Shown here: positions 1 through 9,150 of the stretch, piece by piece
Layout of the letters: every line of letters starts with the position of its first letter
How positions within the stretch are numbered: position 1 is the first letter of the stretch
Assembly: GCF_000372525.1 (NCBI RefSeq)
Contig: NZ_AQUR01000095.1
Span: 62,001 to 126,000 of the forward strand
DNA: 64,000 nucleotides
Direction: 5' to 3'
Origin: Cupriavidus neocaledonicus
GTDB lineage: Bacteria; Pseudomonadota; Gammaproteobacteria; Burkholderiales; Burkholderiaceae
Made by a program: the position numbers and the translations under genes
Notes under the pieces: model-generated
Seen by the model: only the letters and a program-made list of their open reading frames with translations
Told to the model about the DNA's origin: nothing
Databases searched by the model: none

Positions 1-1
1 C

Positions 2-32
2 GAAAAACGGCGTCCGCATAAGCGGACGCCGT
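2..32 (-). terminator. Intrinsic terminator of the BON-lipoprotein operon
   Basis: An 11-bp perfect stem (7-17 with 22-32, loop ATAA) is followed, on the minus strand, by a run of T (the A run at 3-7). It lies 32 bases past the stop of the BON-domain gene, so it fits termination of the leftward unit. Confidence 0.85.
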
Positions 33-64
33 CCTGCGGCCGGAGCCGGTGAGCGCTGCGCGCT

Positions 65-943
65 TCAGGGCAGGTTGCGGCCGGGCGGCAGCGCCACCGG
101 CGAAGTGACCGGGGCCGCGACCGGCGCGGTGGTGGCGCCTGCGCTGCCCGCGCTTTCCGCCGCGGCACCAGCCGGGGCGTCGACCGGACCGCCCACGCCC
201 GGCACCGACTGCACCGGCGCCGGCGTGCCGACGCTGCCGTCGAACGACGGGTTCTGCGAGGTCGAGGCCGCATCCAGGCGCGCGCGCTCGGCGTCGTTGA
301 CGTAGTCGAAGGCCTTGACCACCTTGGTCACGCCCGAGGCATTGCGGGCCACGTCCGTGGCGCGGTCGCCCTCGGCGCTGGTGACCACGCCGAGCAGGTA
401 GACCACGCTCTTTTCCGTGGTGACCTTGATCGAGTTGGACGGCACGCCCTCGGCGGTCATCAGCAGGGTCTTGACCTTGCTGGTGAGGTAGGCGTCCTGG
501 CTCTGGGTCATGAAGCCTGGCGAGTTGACCACCTCCAGCTCATTGATCACCACGCGCGCGTTCTGCAGCCCGCGCACGTATTGCTCGATCTGCTGCTTGA
601 CGCTGTCATTCCTGGCCTCGCCGGTCAGCAGCACCTTGCGGTTGAACACGGTCACGTTGACGCGGGCCTGGCCGCTGTAGCGCGAGTTGATGGTGTTCTC
701 GGCCTCGAGCTGCAGGCCGCGGTCGACGGTCTGGGTGGCGGCCGGGCGGCGGTCGGTGGCCATGGCCACGCCGGTGCCCATGGCGCCGGCGATCACCGGA
801 AAGCAGCCGGCCAGCTGCGTGGCGCACACCAGCGCGGCCGCGACCAGGCCGGCGCGGCCCAGGCCGGAGGCGGCCAGGGGGCGGGAAGGATGGCGCGCGT
901 CCGCGCCGTTCCGGGGAGCTTGCGTAGTGGGCAGATGGGTCAT
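65..943 (-). CDS. BON-domain outer-membrane lipoprotein (DolP/YraP-like)
   Basis: The 292-residue product has a basic N-terminus, a hydrophobic stretch at about 31-46 and a lipobox LAGC with Cys47, so it should be a lipoprotein. Two BON domains follow at about 75-140 and 150-215, and the C-terminal 70 residues are Ala/Pro/Gly-rich and probably disordered. BON pairs in the DolP/YraP family bind anionic phospholipid at the outer membrane and support envelope integrity. Order with the neighbours (diaA-like, yraN, rsmI) matches the E. coli yraP region, which supports this call over a generic OsmY-like periplasmic protein. The long low-complexity tail is not typical of E. coli DolP. Confidence 0.85.
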   Translation of the reverse strand: MTHLPTTQAPRNGADARHPSRPLAASGLGRAGLVAAALVCATQLAGCFPVIAGAMGTGVAMATDRRPAATQTVDRGLQLEAENTINSRYSGQARVNVTVFNRKVLLTGEARNDSVKQQIEQYVRGLQNARVVINELEVVNSPGFMTQSQDAYLTSKVKTLLMTAEGVPSNSIKVTTEKSVVYLLGVVTSAEGDRATDVARNASGVTKVVKAFDYVNDAERARLDAASTSQNPSFDGSVGTPAPVQSVPGVGGPVDAPAGAAAESAGSAGATTAPVAAPVTSPVALPPGRNLP

Positions 944-997
944 GCGGTCCTTGCTGTGTCGGGATGTTGGGAATGGAGGTTCGGCGGATGCCCGGCA

Positions 998-2081
<1,084 letters not shown>

Positions 2082-2099
2082 CAACGGAAGTTCTCAAGC

Positions 2100-3005
2100 A
2101 TGAGTGACTGGATCTCCCTGGCGGCAAGCCAGTCGTACCCGGCCGGCACGCTCTATGTCGTCGCCACGCCCATCGGCAATGTCGCCGACCTGTCGCTGCG
2201 CGCGCTGCACGTGCTGGGGCTGGCCGACGCCGTGGCCTGCGAAGACACCCGCAATACCGGCCAGCTGCTGGCGCGCGTCGGCCTGCAGCGGCCGCTGCTG
2301 GCGGTGCACGAGCACAACGAGCGCGAGGCCGCCGGCCGCATCGCGGAACGCCTGGCGGCGGGCGAGCGCATCGCCTACGTCTCCGACGCCGGCACGCCGG
2401 GGATCTCCGACCCCGGCGCGCGGCTGGTCGAGGCGGTGCGCGCCGCCGGCCATCCGGTCGTGCCCCTGCCCGGTCCCAGTGCGGCGGTGGCGGCACTGTC
2501 GGTGGCGGGCGAGCTGCTCGATGCCGGCGCGGGCCGCTTTACCTTTGCCGGGTTCCTGCCTCCCAAGCCCAAGGCCCGCGCCCAGGCCATCGCCCGGCTG
2601 GCCGCGCTGGACCACGCCTGGGTCTGCTACGAGGCGCCGCACCGCATCGCCGACACGCTCGCCGCGCTGGCCGCGGGGCTGCCGGGCGAACGCCGGCTGC
2701 TGGTCGGGCGCGAACTGACCAAGCTGTTCGAGGACATCGCCGTGGTGCCGGTGGCGCAGGCACCGGCCTGGCTGGCGGCCGACCCCAACCGGTCCAAGGG
2801 CGAATTCGTGCTGGTGGTGGAAGGAGCCGGCGGCGCCGCCGCCGAGGGGCTGCCGGATGCCGAAGCGCAGCGCGTGCTGTCGCTGCTGCTGGCCGAACTG
2901 CCGGCGAAGCGCGCCGCCAAGCTGGCGGCCGCGATCACGGGTGCGGGCACCGACGCACTGTATCGGCTGGCGCTGGCGCAGCGCGCCGGCGACGCCGACG
3001 AATGA
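2100..3005 (+). CDS. rsmI: 16S rRNA (cytidine-1402-2'-O)-methyltransferase
   Basis: The 301-residue protein is a tetrapyrrole-methylase-fold SAM enzyme. It has the family motifs LYVVATPIGNVADLSLRAL near the N-terminus, ACEDTRNTGQLL, and YVSDAGTPGISDPG, with a C-terminal helical extension typical of RsmI. It adds the 2'-O-methyl group to C1402 in the ribosomal P site. GGAAG lies about nine bases before the ATG. It is divergent from yraN. Confidence 0.95.
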   Translation: MSDWISLAASQSYPAGTLYVVATPIGNVADLSLRALHVLGLADAVACEDTRNTGQLLARVGLQRPLLAVHEHNEREAAGRIAERLAAGERIAYVSDAGTPGISDPGARLVEAVRAAGHPVVPLPGPSAAVAALSVAGELLDAGAGRFTFAGFLPPKPKARAQAIARLAALDHAWVCYEAPHRIADTLAALAAGLPGERRLLVGRELTKLFEDIAVVPVAQAPAWLAADPNRSKGEFVLVVEGAGGAAAEGLPDAEAQRVLSLLLAELPAKRAAKLAAAITGAGTDALYRLALAQRAGDADE

Positions 3006-3107
3006 TGGCGCGGCCCGCGCGCCAGCGCGGGCACCGGCACGGGCCTGCAGGTCAGAATGTAAGGAGGAAGTGTCAGCGCGCGGCGGCATGCGGCGGCGCT
3101 GGCGCGC

Positions 3108-3875
3108 TCAGCGGCGCTTGCGCTTGACGGTCTTGCCGCCGGCCTGGGCCGCCTTGCCAGACTTGGCGGGCGCCAGCGAACTGGCCAGTTCCGGCACGGC
3201 CACGTCGTCATCGCCGCTGCCGTCGCCGGCCTCGGTGCCGCCGGCATCGACCTGCGGGCCCAGCGCGGCGACTTCGGTGCGGGTCAGGCGGCGGATCTCG
3301 ACGTTGGTGGCACCGCGCTCGACAAAGCCCAGCCGGCGCGCGGCGCCGTAGGACACATCGAGCACGCGGTTGCCGTGGTACGGGCCGCGGTCATTGATGC
3401 GCAGCACCGCAACCTTGTTGTTGCGCAGGTTGCGCACCAGCACCCAGGTGTCGAGCGGCAGCGACGGATGCGCCGCGGTCATGGCGCGCATGTCGAAGCG
3501 CTCGCCGTTCGCGGTCTTGCGGCCATGGAAGCCCTTGCCGTACCACGAGGCCACGCCGCGCTGCTCGAACGTGCCGATGTCGGCGCGCAGGCCTTCGAGC
3601 GAGTTGCCGCTGCGGCCTTCGTCGGGGTCATAGCCGAACAGGTTCCAGCTGCCGGTGTCGGCCGTGCGCGCGGAAGGCCTGGCGTCGACGCGTTCGGTCC
3701 GGGCGGGCTTGCTGTTTTTTGCCGCGCGCGTGGGCACGCCATCGCCGGCGTCGGTGCCGGCGGTATCGCTTTCGGGCGGCGTGGCACAAGCGGCCAGCAC
3801 CACGGCGCATGCGGTGCATGCGCCGAGCTTGGCCAGCCGTTGCCAGCGCTTGGTGAGAGCGGAGATCCGTAACAT
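3108..3875 (-). CDS. rlpA: RlpA-family septal-ring lipoprotein without SPOR domain
   Basis: The 255-residue precursor has a lipobox (VVLAACA) near residue 29 and a central double-psi beta-barrel domain at about 107-195 (GVASWYGKGFHGRKTANGE, then MTAAHPSLPLDTWV and INDRGPYHGNRVLDVS). Some RlpA proteins are lytic transglycosylases acting on stem-less glycan at the septum. The C-terminal SPOR domain seen in Pseudomonas and E. coli RlpA is absent; the protein ends in an acidic linker and a Lys/Arg-rich tail (GGKTVKRKRR). Septal targeting by SPOR is therefore not expected. Confidence 0.88.
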   Translation of the reverse strand: MLRISALTKRWQRLAKLGACTACAVVLAACATPPESDTAGTDAGDGVPTRAAKNSKPARTERVDARPSARTADTGSWNLFGYDPDEGRSGNSLEGLRADIGTFEQRGVASWYGKGFHGRKTANGERFDMRAMTAAHPSLPLDTWVLVRNLRNNKVAVLRINDRGPYHGNRVLDVSYGAARRLGFVERGATNVEIRRLTRTEVAALGPQVDAGGTEAGDGSGDDDVAVPELASSLAPAKSGKAAQAGGKTVKRKRR

Positions 3876-3933
3876 GGGCGGCAGTCTAACATTGACTGTT
3901 TGGGACTATCTCTTTCAATTTGTTACGAAGTCT

Positions 3934-3947
3934 GTGCGATTTCGCAC
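3934..3947. promoter_or_regulatory. Perfect palindrome in the rlpA / MBL-hydrolase divergent gap
   Basis: GTGCGATTTCGCAC is a perfect 6-bp inverted repeat with a 2-base spacer. It lies 59 bases upstream of rlpA and about 200 bases upstream of the divergent hydrolase. It could be an operator, but I do not recognise the regulator. Confidence 0.35.
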
Positions 3948-4145
3948 GATCGCGGCCTAATTTGCCGGAATCCCGCTTGTGGCAAGGGATTCCGCCCAAT
4001 GCGGCGGGGCCGGACGCGGGTAGTCCATCCATCACACCGAAGGGCCCGGGCATGCCCGACGTCCCGGGCGCTACAATGCTGGGCACTGCCGTCGCTCGCC
4101 CGCCAGAGACGACCGGTCCGTACCGGCCGGCTACATCAGACCTCC

Positions 4146-4796
4146 ATGAAAGCCCTGCTCATTCCCGTCACGCCCTTCCAGCAAAACTGTTCCTTGCTGA
4201 TCGATGAAAGCACCGGCGCCGCCGCGGTCTGCGACCCCGGCGGCGACCTGGATCGCATCCGCGCGGCGGTAAAAGAGCAAGGCGTCACGCTGGAAAAGAT
4301 TTTCCTGACGCACGGCCACGTCGACCATTGCGCCGGCGCCGCGGCGCTGTCGCGCGAACTCGGCATCCCGATCGAGGGGCCGCAGCAGGATGAGCGCTTC
4401 TGGATCGAGCAGCTGCCCGAACAGACGCGCCGCTTCGGCTTCGGCCATGCCGAGAGCTTCGAGCCCGACCGCTGGCTCGAGAACGGCGACACCGTGCAGT
4501 TCGGCAACGAAACCCTGGAGGTCTACCACTGTCCCGGCCATACCCCCGGCCACGTGGTGTTCTTCTCGCGTCCCAGCCGGCTGGCCGTGGTCGGCGACGT
4601 GCTGTTCGCCGGGTCGATCGGCCGCACCGACTTCCCGCGCGGCAACCACGCCGACCTGATCCGCTCGATCCGCACGCGGCTGTGGCCGCTGGGCGAGGAC
4701 GTGACCTTTATCCCCGGCCACGGCCCGGTCTCGACCTTCGGCGAAGAGCGTCGCAACAATCCCTTCGTCGCCGATCACCGGATCGACGCGGGCTGA
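4146..4796 (+). CDS. MBL-fold metallo-hydrolase, glyoxalase II-like
   Basis: The start is the ATG opening [14 protein letters not shown], where family similarity begins. The 216-residue protein has the zinc signature [10 protein letters not shown], then [21 protein letters not shown] and IPGHGP. It lacks the C-terminal substrate-binding domain of true glyoxalase II, so it belongs to the short YcbL-like group, which may hydrolyse glutathione thioesters. The next gene begins four bases after the stop, so the two are co-transcribed. Confidence 0.88.
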   Translation: MKALLIPVTPFQQNCSLLIDESTGAAAVCDPGGDLDRIRAAVKEQGVTLEKIFLTHGHVDHCAGAAALSRELGIPIEGPQQDERFWIEQLPEQTRRFGFGHAESFEPDRWLENGDTVQFGNETLEVYHCPGHTPGHVVFFSRPSRLAVVGDVLFAGSIGRTDFPRGNHADLIRSIRTRLWPLGEDVTFIPGHGPVSTFGEERRNNPFVADHRIDAG

Positions 4797-4800
4797 GGCC

Positions 4801-5457
4801 ATGCCCAAGCAACAGGCGCCCGACACCCGTCCCGAGATCTACGTCAGCACCGACGTCGAGGCCGACGGCCCGATCCCCGGCCCGCATTCGATGCTGTCCT
4901 TCGCCTCGTTGGCGATGCTGGCCGACAAGACCGTGCTGGGCACCTTCTCGGCCAACCTCGAAACCCTGCCCGGCGCCGCCGGCCACCCGGTGCAGATGCA
5001 GTGGTGGCAAACCCAGCCCGAAGCCTGGAGCGCGTGCCGGCGCGACCTGCAGCGGCCCGAGGACGCCATGGTGCGCTATGTCGAATGGGTCGAGGCCCTG
5101 CCGGGCAAGCCGGTTTTCGTCGCCTTTCCCGCGGGCTTCGATTTCACCTGGATGTTCTGGTACATGATGCGCTTCGCCGGGCGCTCGCCGTTCGGCTGGG
5201 CCGCGCTCGACGTCAAGACGCTGGGCTTCGCACTGACCGGGCGGCCCTATCGCAAGACGGTCAAGGCGGCCTTCCCCGCGGCGTGGATGGATGCGCTGCC
5301 GCACACCCATGTGGCGCTCGACGATGCGATGGAACAAGGCGCGTTGTTCTGCAACATGCTGGCGACGCTGCGCGAGCGTGAAGCGGCGCTGGCAGCGATC
5401 ACGCCAACAAAGGAATCCGGCGCAAGCGTGTCCTCACCTTCGCCAAACCAGGCCTGA
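4801..5457 (+). CDS. 3'-5' exonuclease-like protein (RNase H fold)
   Basis: The 218-residue protein begins its conserved part with [23 protein letters not shown], a DxE-type exonuclease I motif. Later segments ([20 protein letters not shown] and [14 protein letters not shown]) fit the Exo II and Exo III regions with an His-x4-Asp arrangement. This points to a DEDDh exoribonuclease-like enzyme. It follows the MBL hydrolase by four bases. The natural substrate is not known to me. Confidence 0.78.
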   Translation: MPKQQAPDTRPEIYVSTDVEADGPIPGPHSMLSFASLAMLADKTVLGTFSANLETLPGAAGHPVQMQWWQTQPEAWSACRRDLQRPEDAMVRYVEWVEALPGKPVFVAFPAGFDFTWMFWYMMRFAGRSPFGWAALDVKTLGFALTGRPYRKTVKAAFPAAWMDALPHTHVALDDAMEQGALFCNMLATLREREAALAAITPTKESGASVSSPSPNQA

Positions 5458-5663
5458 TCGCCTTTTGCGCCGCGTCAAGCGCGGCGGCATGTCCCTTGCA
5501 GACCGTCGCTCGCAACTGGCGCCAGCCCGGCTATAGTAGAAGCGGATATGGCGTTACCGGGCGAAACGAGCCATGACTAACCGGCGCAATTGCGCAGCCA
5601 CGCCATATGCCGTTTGAGCCATCCTGCCCGGACCGCGCGGCGCCTGCCGAGGAGGTGTCGATC

Positions 5664-5891
5664 ATGCGTTTCCCTACCGACCTGCACTTGAGAGACTTGG
5701 CCGGCCGGATCCATTGGCCGCATGCCACGCGGGACGCCACGCCCATTACCCATCGCCACACCTCGGACGAGGACGCCGAAGTCGCCAAGGCCACGCTCTA
5801 CGTCAGCACCGTGACGCTGGTGGTGCTGCTGGTGGTGCTGGCGGCCATCGCTTTCGGTCAGGAGGCCATGCACTGGCTGGGTGTTCATTAG
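5664..5891 (+). CDS. Small single-span membrane protein, unknown function
   Basis: The ATG at 5664 follows an excellent ribosome site (GAGGAGGTG, eight bases upstream). This gives 75 residues with a charged N-terminal half and one transmembrane helix near the end (VTLVVLLVVLAAIAFG). Its C-terminus has the form of an aa3-type oxidase small subunit or similar mini-protein, but no diagnostic motif is present. A TATAGT at 5532-5537 could be its -10 element. A terminator follows the stop, so it is probably transcribed alone. Confidence 0.7.
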   Translation: MRFPTDLHLRDLAGRIHWPHATRDATPITHRHTSDEDAEVAKATLYVSTVTLVVLLVVLAAIAFGQEAMHWLGVH

Positions 5892-5927
5892 ACGACCCTG
5901 CCTGAAGCAGACTGCCTCGCAGACCGG

Positions 5928-5965
5928 CCGGCCCCCACACACCGTGGGGGCCGGTTCTGTTTCAG
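5928..5965 (+). terminator. GC-rich hairpin terminator after the small membrane protein
   Basis: An 11-bp perfect stem (CCGGCCCCCAC at 5928-5938 with its complement at 5944-5954) is followed by TTCTGTTTC. It sits between two convergent genes. The T tract is interrupted, so efficiency is uncertain. Confidence 0.6.
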
Positions 5966-6321
5966 GCCAGCAGCGGCGTCACGTTCTCGGGCGGGCGGCC
6001 GATTGCCGCGCGGCGGTTGCGCACCACCACCGGACGCTGCAGCAGGATCGGGTTGTCGGCCACGGCCGCCAGCAGCTCCGCATCGGTCAGGCCGGGGTCG
6101 GCCAGGCCCAGTTCGGCATAGGGGGCTTCGTTGTCGCGCAGCATCTGGCGCACCGGCACGCCCAGCAGGGTGTGCAACTGGCGCAGCGTCGACAGCGACG
6201 GCGGCTCCTTCAGGTACTCCACGATCTCCACCGGCTCTCCCAGCCGCTCGGCGGCGGCCTGGACCAGGGCGAGGGTCTCGCGCGACTTGGAGCAACGGGG
6301 GTTGTGGTAGATGGTGATCAT
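5962..6321 (-). CDS. arsC: ArsC-family reductase (glutaredoxin-dependent arsenate reductase-like)
   Basis: The 119-residue protein has the thioredoxin-like ArsC fold, with MITIYHNPRCSKSRETLAL at the N-terminus (Cys10 in the anion-binding loop) and RRAAIGRPPENV at the C-terminus. Glutaredoxin-linked ArsC reduces arsenate to arsenite. No arsB, acr3 or arsR is nearby, so it could equally be a YffB-like member with another role. The start is the ATG at 6321; the longer upstream reading frame lacks family similarity. Confidence 0.85.
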   Translation of the reverse strand: MITIYHNPRCSKSRETLALVQAAAERLGEPVEIVEYLKEPPSLSTLRQLHTLLGVPVRQMLRDNEAPYAELGLADPGLTDAELLAAVADNPILLQRPVVVRNRRAAIGRPPENVTPLLA

Positions 6322-6494
6322 GGCAGGTCCTTTCTTGTCATGGCCGCGCCCCGCGGCGGAGCATCGGCACTTATGCGGTGCAAATCCACCCGCACTATAT
6401 ACAAGACCGCGGCCGGCGCGCAGCATGATGTGGTGCATTGCCACCGGCACGCATCCTGCGTTGCACCGGTTTCTGCCCCAGGCGCCATTTCCCG

Positions 6495-7076
6495 ATGACC
6501 TCCATTCCTGTTTCCACTGGGCCGCGCGGCCATGGCATGCGCCAACCGTTTACGCTGCGTGACGCCACCGGCGCCGACATTGCCGCCATCCAGGCCATCT
6601 ACGCCCACCACGTGCAGCACGGCCGCGCCTCGTTCGAGGAAGTGCCGCCGAGCGTCGACGAGATGCAGCTGCGCCTTGCCGAAGTCCACCGCAAGGGCCT
6701 GCCCTACTTGGTCGCCGAGCGCGACGGCGAGGTGCTGGGCTACGCCTATGCCTCGGCCTACCGCGCGCGCAGCGCCTACCGCTTCGCCATCGAGGACTCG
6801 ATCTACATCGACCACCGCCGCGTCGGCGAAGGCCTGGGGCAGGCGCTGCTGGCCGCGCTGATCGCCCGCTGCGAAACCGGCCCGTGGCGCCAGATGGTCG
6901 CCGTGATCGCTTGCACCGCCGCCGGCGAAGGCGCGGGCTCGCTGGCCGTGCATGAACGGCTGGGCTTCCGCACCGTGGGCCGGCTGGAAGCGGTGGGATT
7001 CAAGCACGGACAGTGGATCGACACCGTGCTGATGCAGCGGGTGCTGGGCGCGGGGGCGGCGACGCTGCCGGGGTAG
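6495..7076 (+). CDS. GNAT N-acetyltransferase, phosphinothricin-acetyltransferase-like
   Basis: The 193-residue protein has a GNAT fold. LRDATGADIAAIQAIYAHHV forms the first helix, followed by the family-typical SFEEVPPSVDEM. The acetyl-CoA loop is RRVGEGLGQALL, and HERLGFRTVGRLEAVGFK is the C-terminal part. Members of the Pat/MddA group acetylate phosphinothricin, methionine sulfoximine or similar amino-acid analogues. The start (MTSIPVS) was chosen over a longer frame that overlaps the arsC promoter region. Confidence 0.85.
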   Translation: MTSIPVSTGPRGHGMRQPFTLRDATGADIAAIQAIYAHHVQHGRASFEEVPPSVDEMQLRLAEVHRKGLPYLVAERDGEVLGYAYASAYRARSAYRFAIEDSIYIDHRRVGEGLGQALLAALIARCETGPWRQMVAVIACTAAGEGAGSLAVHERLGFRTVGRLEAVGFKHGQWIDTVLMQRVLGAGAATLPG

Positions 7077-7173
7077 GCGGAATCGTCTGCTGCAAGTTCA
7101 GACGGGTCTTATCGCCGTGCAGGTGTCCTGATATCGACAATGCCTATACTCTGTCATCACAAGGACACCGGAC

Positions 7174-7458
7174 ATGCTTGTGTCGGAAGAAACCAAACTC
7201 ACATTCACGCTGGACGCCCGGCTGCATGAAGCGTTCATTGCCGAAGCTACGGCACTGGGACTGACGCCGTCGCAAGCGCTTCAGGGCCTGGTGCGCGAGT
7301 TCATCGACCACAGCGCCCGAAGGCGCGACTCCGAGGTTTTCCTGCGCAACAAGGTGGACGCTTCCCGCGCCTCGCTGCTCGAAGCGGGCGGCATCCCCGC
7401 GGAACAGATCGAAGCGGAATTTGCAGCCTGGCGCGCTGCGGCCCGGCGGCGGGCTTGA
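7174..7458 (+). CDS. RHH-type antitoxin of a type II toxin-antitoxin pair
   Basis: This is a 94-residue ribbon-helix-helix protein. A beta strand (KLTFTLDARLHEAF) and helices up to about residue 45 form the DNA-binding half. The C-terminal half (VDASRASLLEAGGIPAEQIEAE) is the usual toxin-binding segment. A ribosome site (AAGGA) precedes the ATG and a TATACT at 7145-7150 may be the -10 element. The stop overlaps the toxin start. Such antitoxins neutralise their toxin and repress the pair's own promoter. Confidence 0.85.
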   Translation: MLVSEETKLTFTLDARLHEAFIAEATALGLTPSQALQGLVREFIDHSARRRDSEVFLRNKVDASRASLLEAGGIPAEQIEAEFAAWRAAARRRA

Positions 7459-7745
7459 GGGCGGTCTGGACCGCACTGGCCCGGCGCGACCGCACACTGA
7501 TCTTCGAGTTCATCGCCCAGGATGACGTCGAAGCCGCTGCCCGCCTCGATGAACGGTTTTTCCAGGCAGCGGAGCGCTTGTGCGCGTTTCCCGTGCCGGC
7601 GCCGGCCGGCACCGTGCAAGGCACGCGCGAACTGGTGGTTCATGAACACTATCGCCTGATTTACGAGATTGCAGGCGATACGGTGCTGGTCCTGGCGTTG
7701 GTGCACACGTCGCGCTGTTGGCCGCCGGCCGAAGGTCGGACGTGA
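7455..7745 (+). CDS. RelE/ParE-family toxin
   Basis: The 96-residue protein has the ParE/RelE form: WTALARRDRTLIFEFIAQDD at the start, LDERFFQAAERL, GTRELVVHEHYRLIYEI and VLVLALVHTSRCWPP. It starts with TTG at 7455, whose last bases overlap the antitoxin stop (TTGA), so the two are translationally coupled. No ATG or GTG start fits better. RelE members cleave mRNA on the ribosome and ParE members poison gyrase; the sequence alone does not decide between them. Confidence 0.87.
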   Translation: MRAVWTALARRDRTLIFEFIAQDDVEAAARLDERFFQAAERLCAFPVPAPAGTVQGTRELVVHEHYRLIYEIAGDTVLVLALVHTSRCWPPAEGRT

Positions 7746-7759
7746 CCAGATCGGCGCCG

Positions 7760-7795
7760 AAAAAAAACGCCACGGATACCTCCGTGGCGTCTTTC
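7760..7795. terminator. Bidirectional terminator between the TA pair and the M20 gene
   Basis: A 10-bp perfect stem (ACGCCACGGA at 7767-7776 with TCCGTGGCGT at 7781-7790) has an A run on one side and CTTTCC on the other. It can end both the rightward toxin transcript and the leftward peptidase transcript. Confidence 0.82.
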
Positions 7796-7826
7796 CATCA
7801 AGGCCGGGCGCCTGCGGCGCGCGGCG

Positions 7827-9095
7827 TTACTGCATCAGGTCCGACAGCGCCAGCGCCACCACCTTGGTGGCACGGTTCAGGTCGTTCAGGCGCAGGTTCT
7901 CGTCCGAGTTGTGGCCGCGGGCTTCCATCAGCGTGCGCGGGCCGGCGCCGTACAGCACGGTGGGGATGCCGCGCTTGGTGTAGTGGCGGGCGTCGGTGTA
8001 CAGCGGCACGCCCTGCACCGGGATCTCGACGCCGAACACGGACTCGGCGCGGCTCTTCAGCGCGCCGATCAGCTTTTCCACCCCCGGCAGTTCCGACAGC
8101 GGCTCGGCCAGGATGATGCGCTCGACCTTCACTTCGATGCCCGGGCGGTCCTTGGCGGCCTTCTCGACCACGGCGCGGATCTCGCCCTCGGCGTCGAAGC
8201 CGATCTCCTCGGGGATCATGCGGCGGTCGACGCGGAAGGTCACCAGGTCCGGCACCACGTTGGTGTTGATGCCGCCCTTGATCAGGCCGACGTTCAGCGT
8301 GGCGGTGTCGATGCCCGGCACCTTGGACTTGCGCGTGGCCAGTTCCGCGCGCAGGCCGTAGATCGCCTGCAGGATGTGGGTGGCGGCCTCGATCGCGTCG
8401 ACGCCGGTGTGCGGCATGGCGGCGTGGCCCTGTTTGCCCTTGACCGTCACCTCGACGTGCAGGCAGCCGTTGTGCGACGAAGTGATGCCGTACGAGAAGC
8501 CGGCCGAGATGGCGTAGTCGGCCTTGCTCAGGTTGTTGTCCAGCAGAAACTTCGGGCCGATGTCGCCGCCGGTTTCCTCGTCATAGGTGAACTGCAGCTC
8601 GACCGCGCCGTTGATCTTCGCGCCCTGCTTTTCAGCTTCCATCAGCGCCAGCACCGCGTAGGTGTAGGTGGCGAAGTCCGACTTGGACACCGCCACGCCG
8701 CGGCCGTACATGACCGGGCCGTGCTCGCTGTCGGCGATCTCGCCGCCGTACGGGTCCTTGGTCCAGCCCAGGCCGGGGGGCACCACGTCGCCGTGGGCGT
8801 TCATGGCGATGACCGGGCCGCCCGTGCCGAACTGCTTGCGCACGATCAGGTTGGTGGCGCTGATCATGCCGGCGGCCTTGACCTGCGCGTCGGGCACCTT
8901 ATGGGCCTCCACCGTGAAGCCCAGGCCCTCCAGCAGTTCCTTGGCGCGCTTGCCGTGCGCGTCGCAATCGCCGGCCGGGTTGTCCGACGGCACCTTGACC
9001 AGCTCGGCCAGGAAGGCTTCCTGCTGCGGACGGTGCTGGTCGATGAATTGCGTCAGCGTGGTGTCGATGGGGTTCATATTGTCTCGTGCGGTCAT
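7827..9095 (-). CDS. M20-family metallo-amidohydrolase (ArgE/DapE-like)
   Basis: This gene encodes a roughly 422-residue dinuclear zinc hydrolase. Metal-ligand motifs include VIAMNAHGDVVPPG, VMYGRGVAVSKSD and DEETGGDIGPKFLL (catalytic Glu pair), with a dimerisation domain in between (KGKQGHAAMPHTGVDAIEA). M20 enzymes of this type remove acyl or aminoacyl groups from amino acids or dipeptides; the substrate is not evident. Two ATGs are possible (9095 and 9077); I took the first. It follows the amidase gene by 55 bases, so they form one leftward unit. Confidence 0.87.
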   Translation of the reverse strand: MTARDNMNPIDTTLTQFIDQHRPQQEAFLAELVKVPSDNPAGDCDAHGKRAKELLEGLGFTVEAHKVPDAQVKAAGMISATNLIVRKQFGTGGPVIAMNAHGDVVPPGLGWTKDPYGGEIADSEHGPVMYGRGVAVSKSDFATYTYAVLALMEAEKQGAKINGAVELQFTYDEETGGDIGPKFLLDNNLSKADYAISAGFSYGITSSHNGCLHVEVTVKGKQGHAAMPHTGVDAIEAATHILQAIYGLRAELATRKSKVPGIDTATLNVGLIKGGINTNVVPDLVTFRVDRRMIPEEIGFDAEGEIRAVVEKAAKDRPGIEVKVERIILAEPLSELPGVEKLIGALKSRAESVFGVEIPVQGVPLYTDARHYTKRGIPTVLYGAGPRTLMEARGHNSDENLRLNDLNRATKVVALALSDLMQ

Positions 9096-9150
9096 GACTT
9101 GTTCTCGTAACTTCTGAAGGAGGTTCGGGTGGGCTTCCGGGCGCGCTGGC

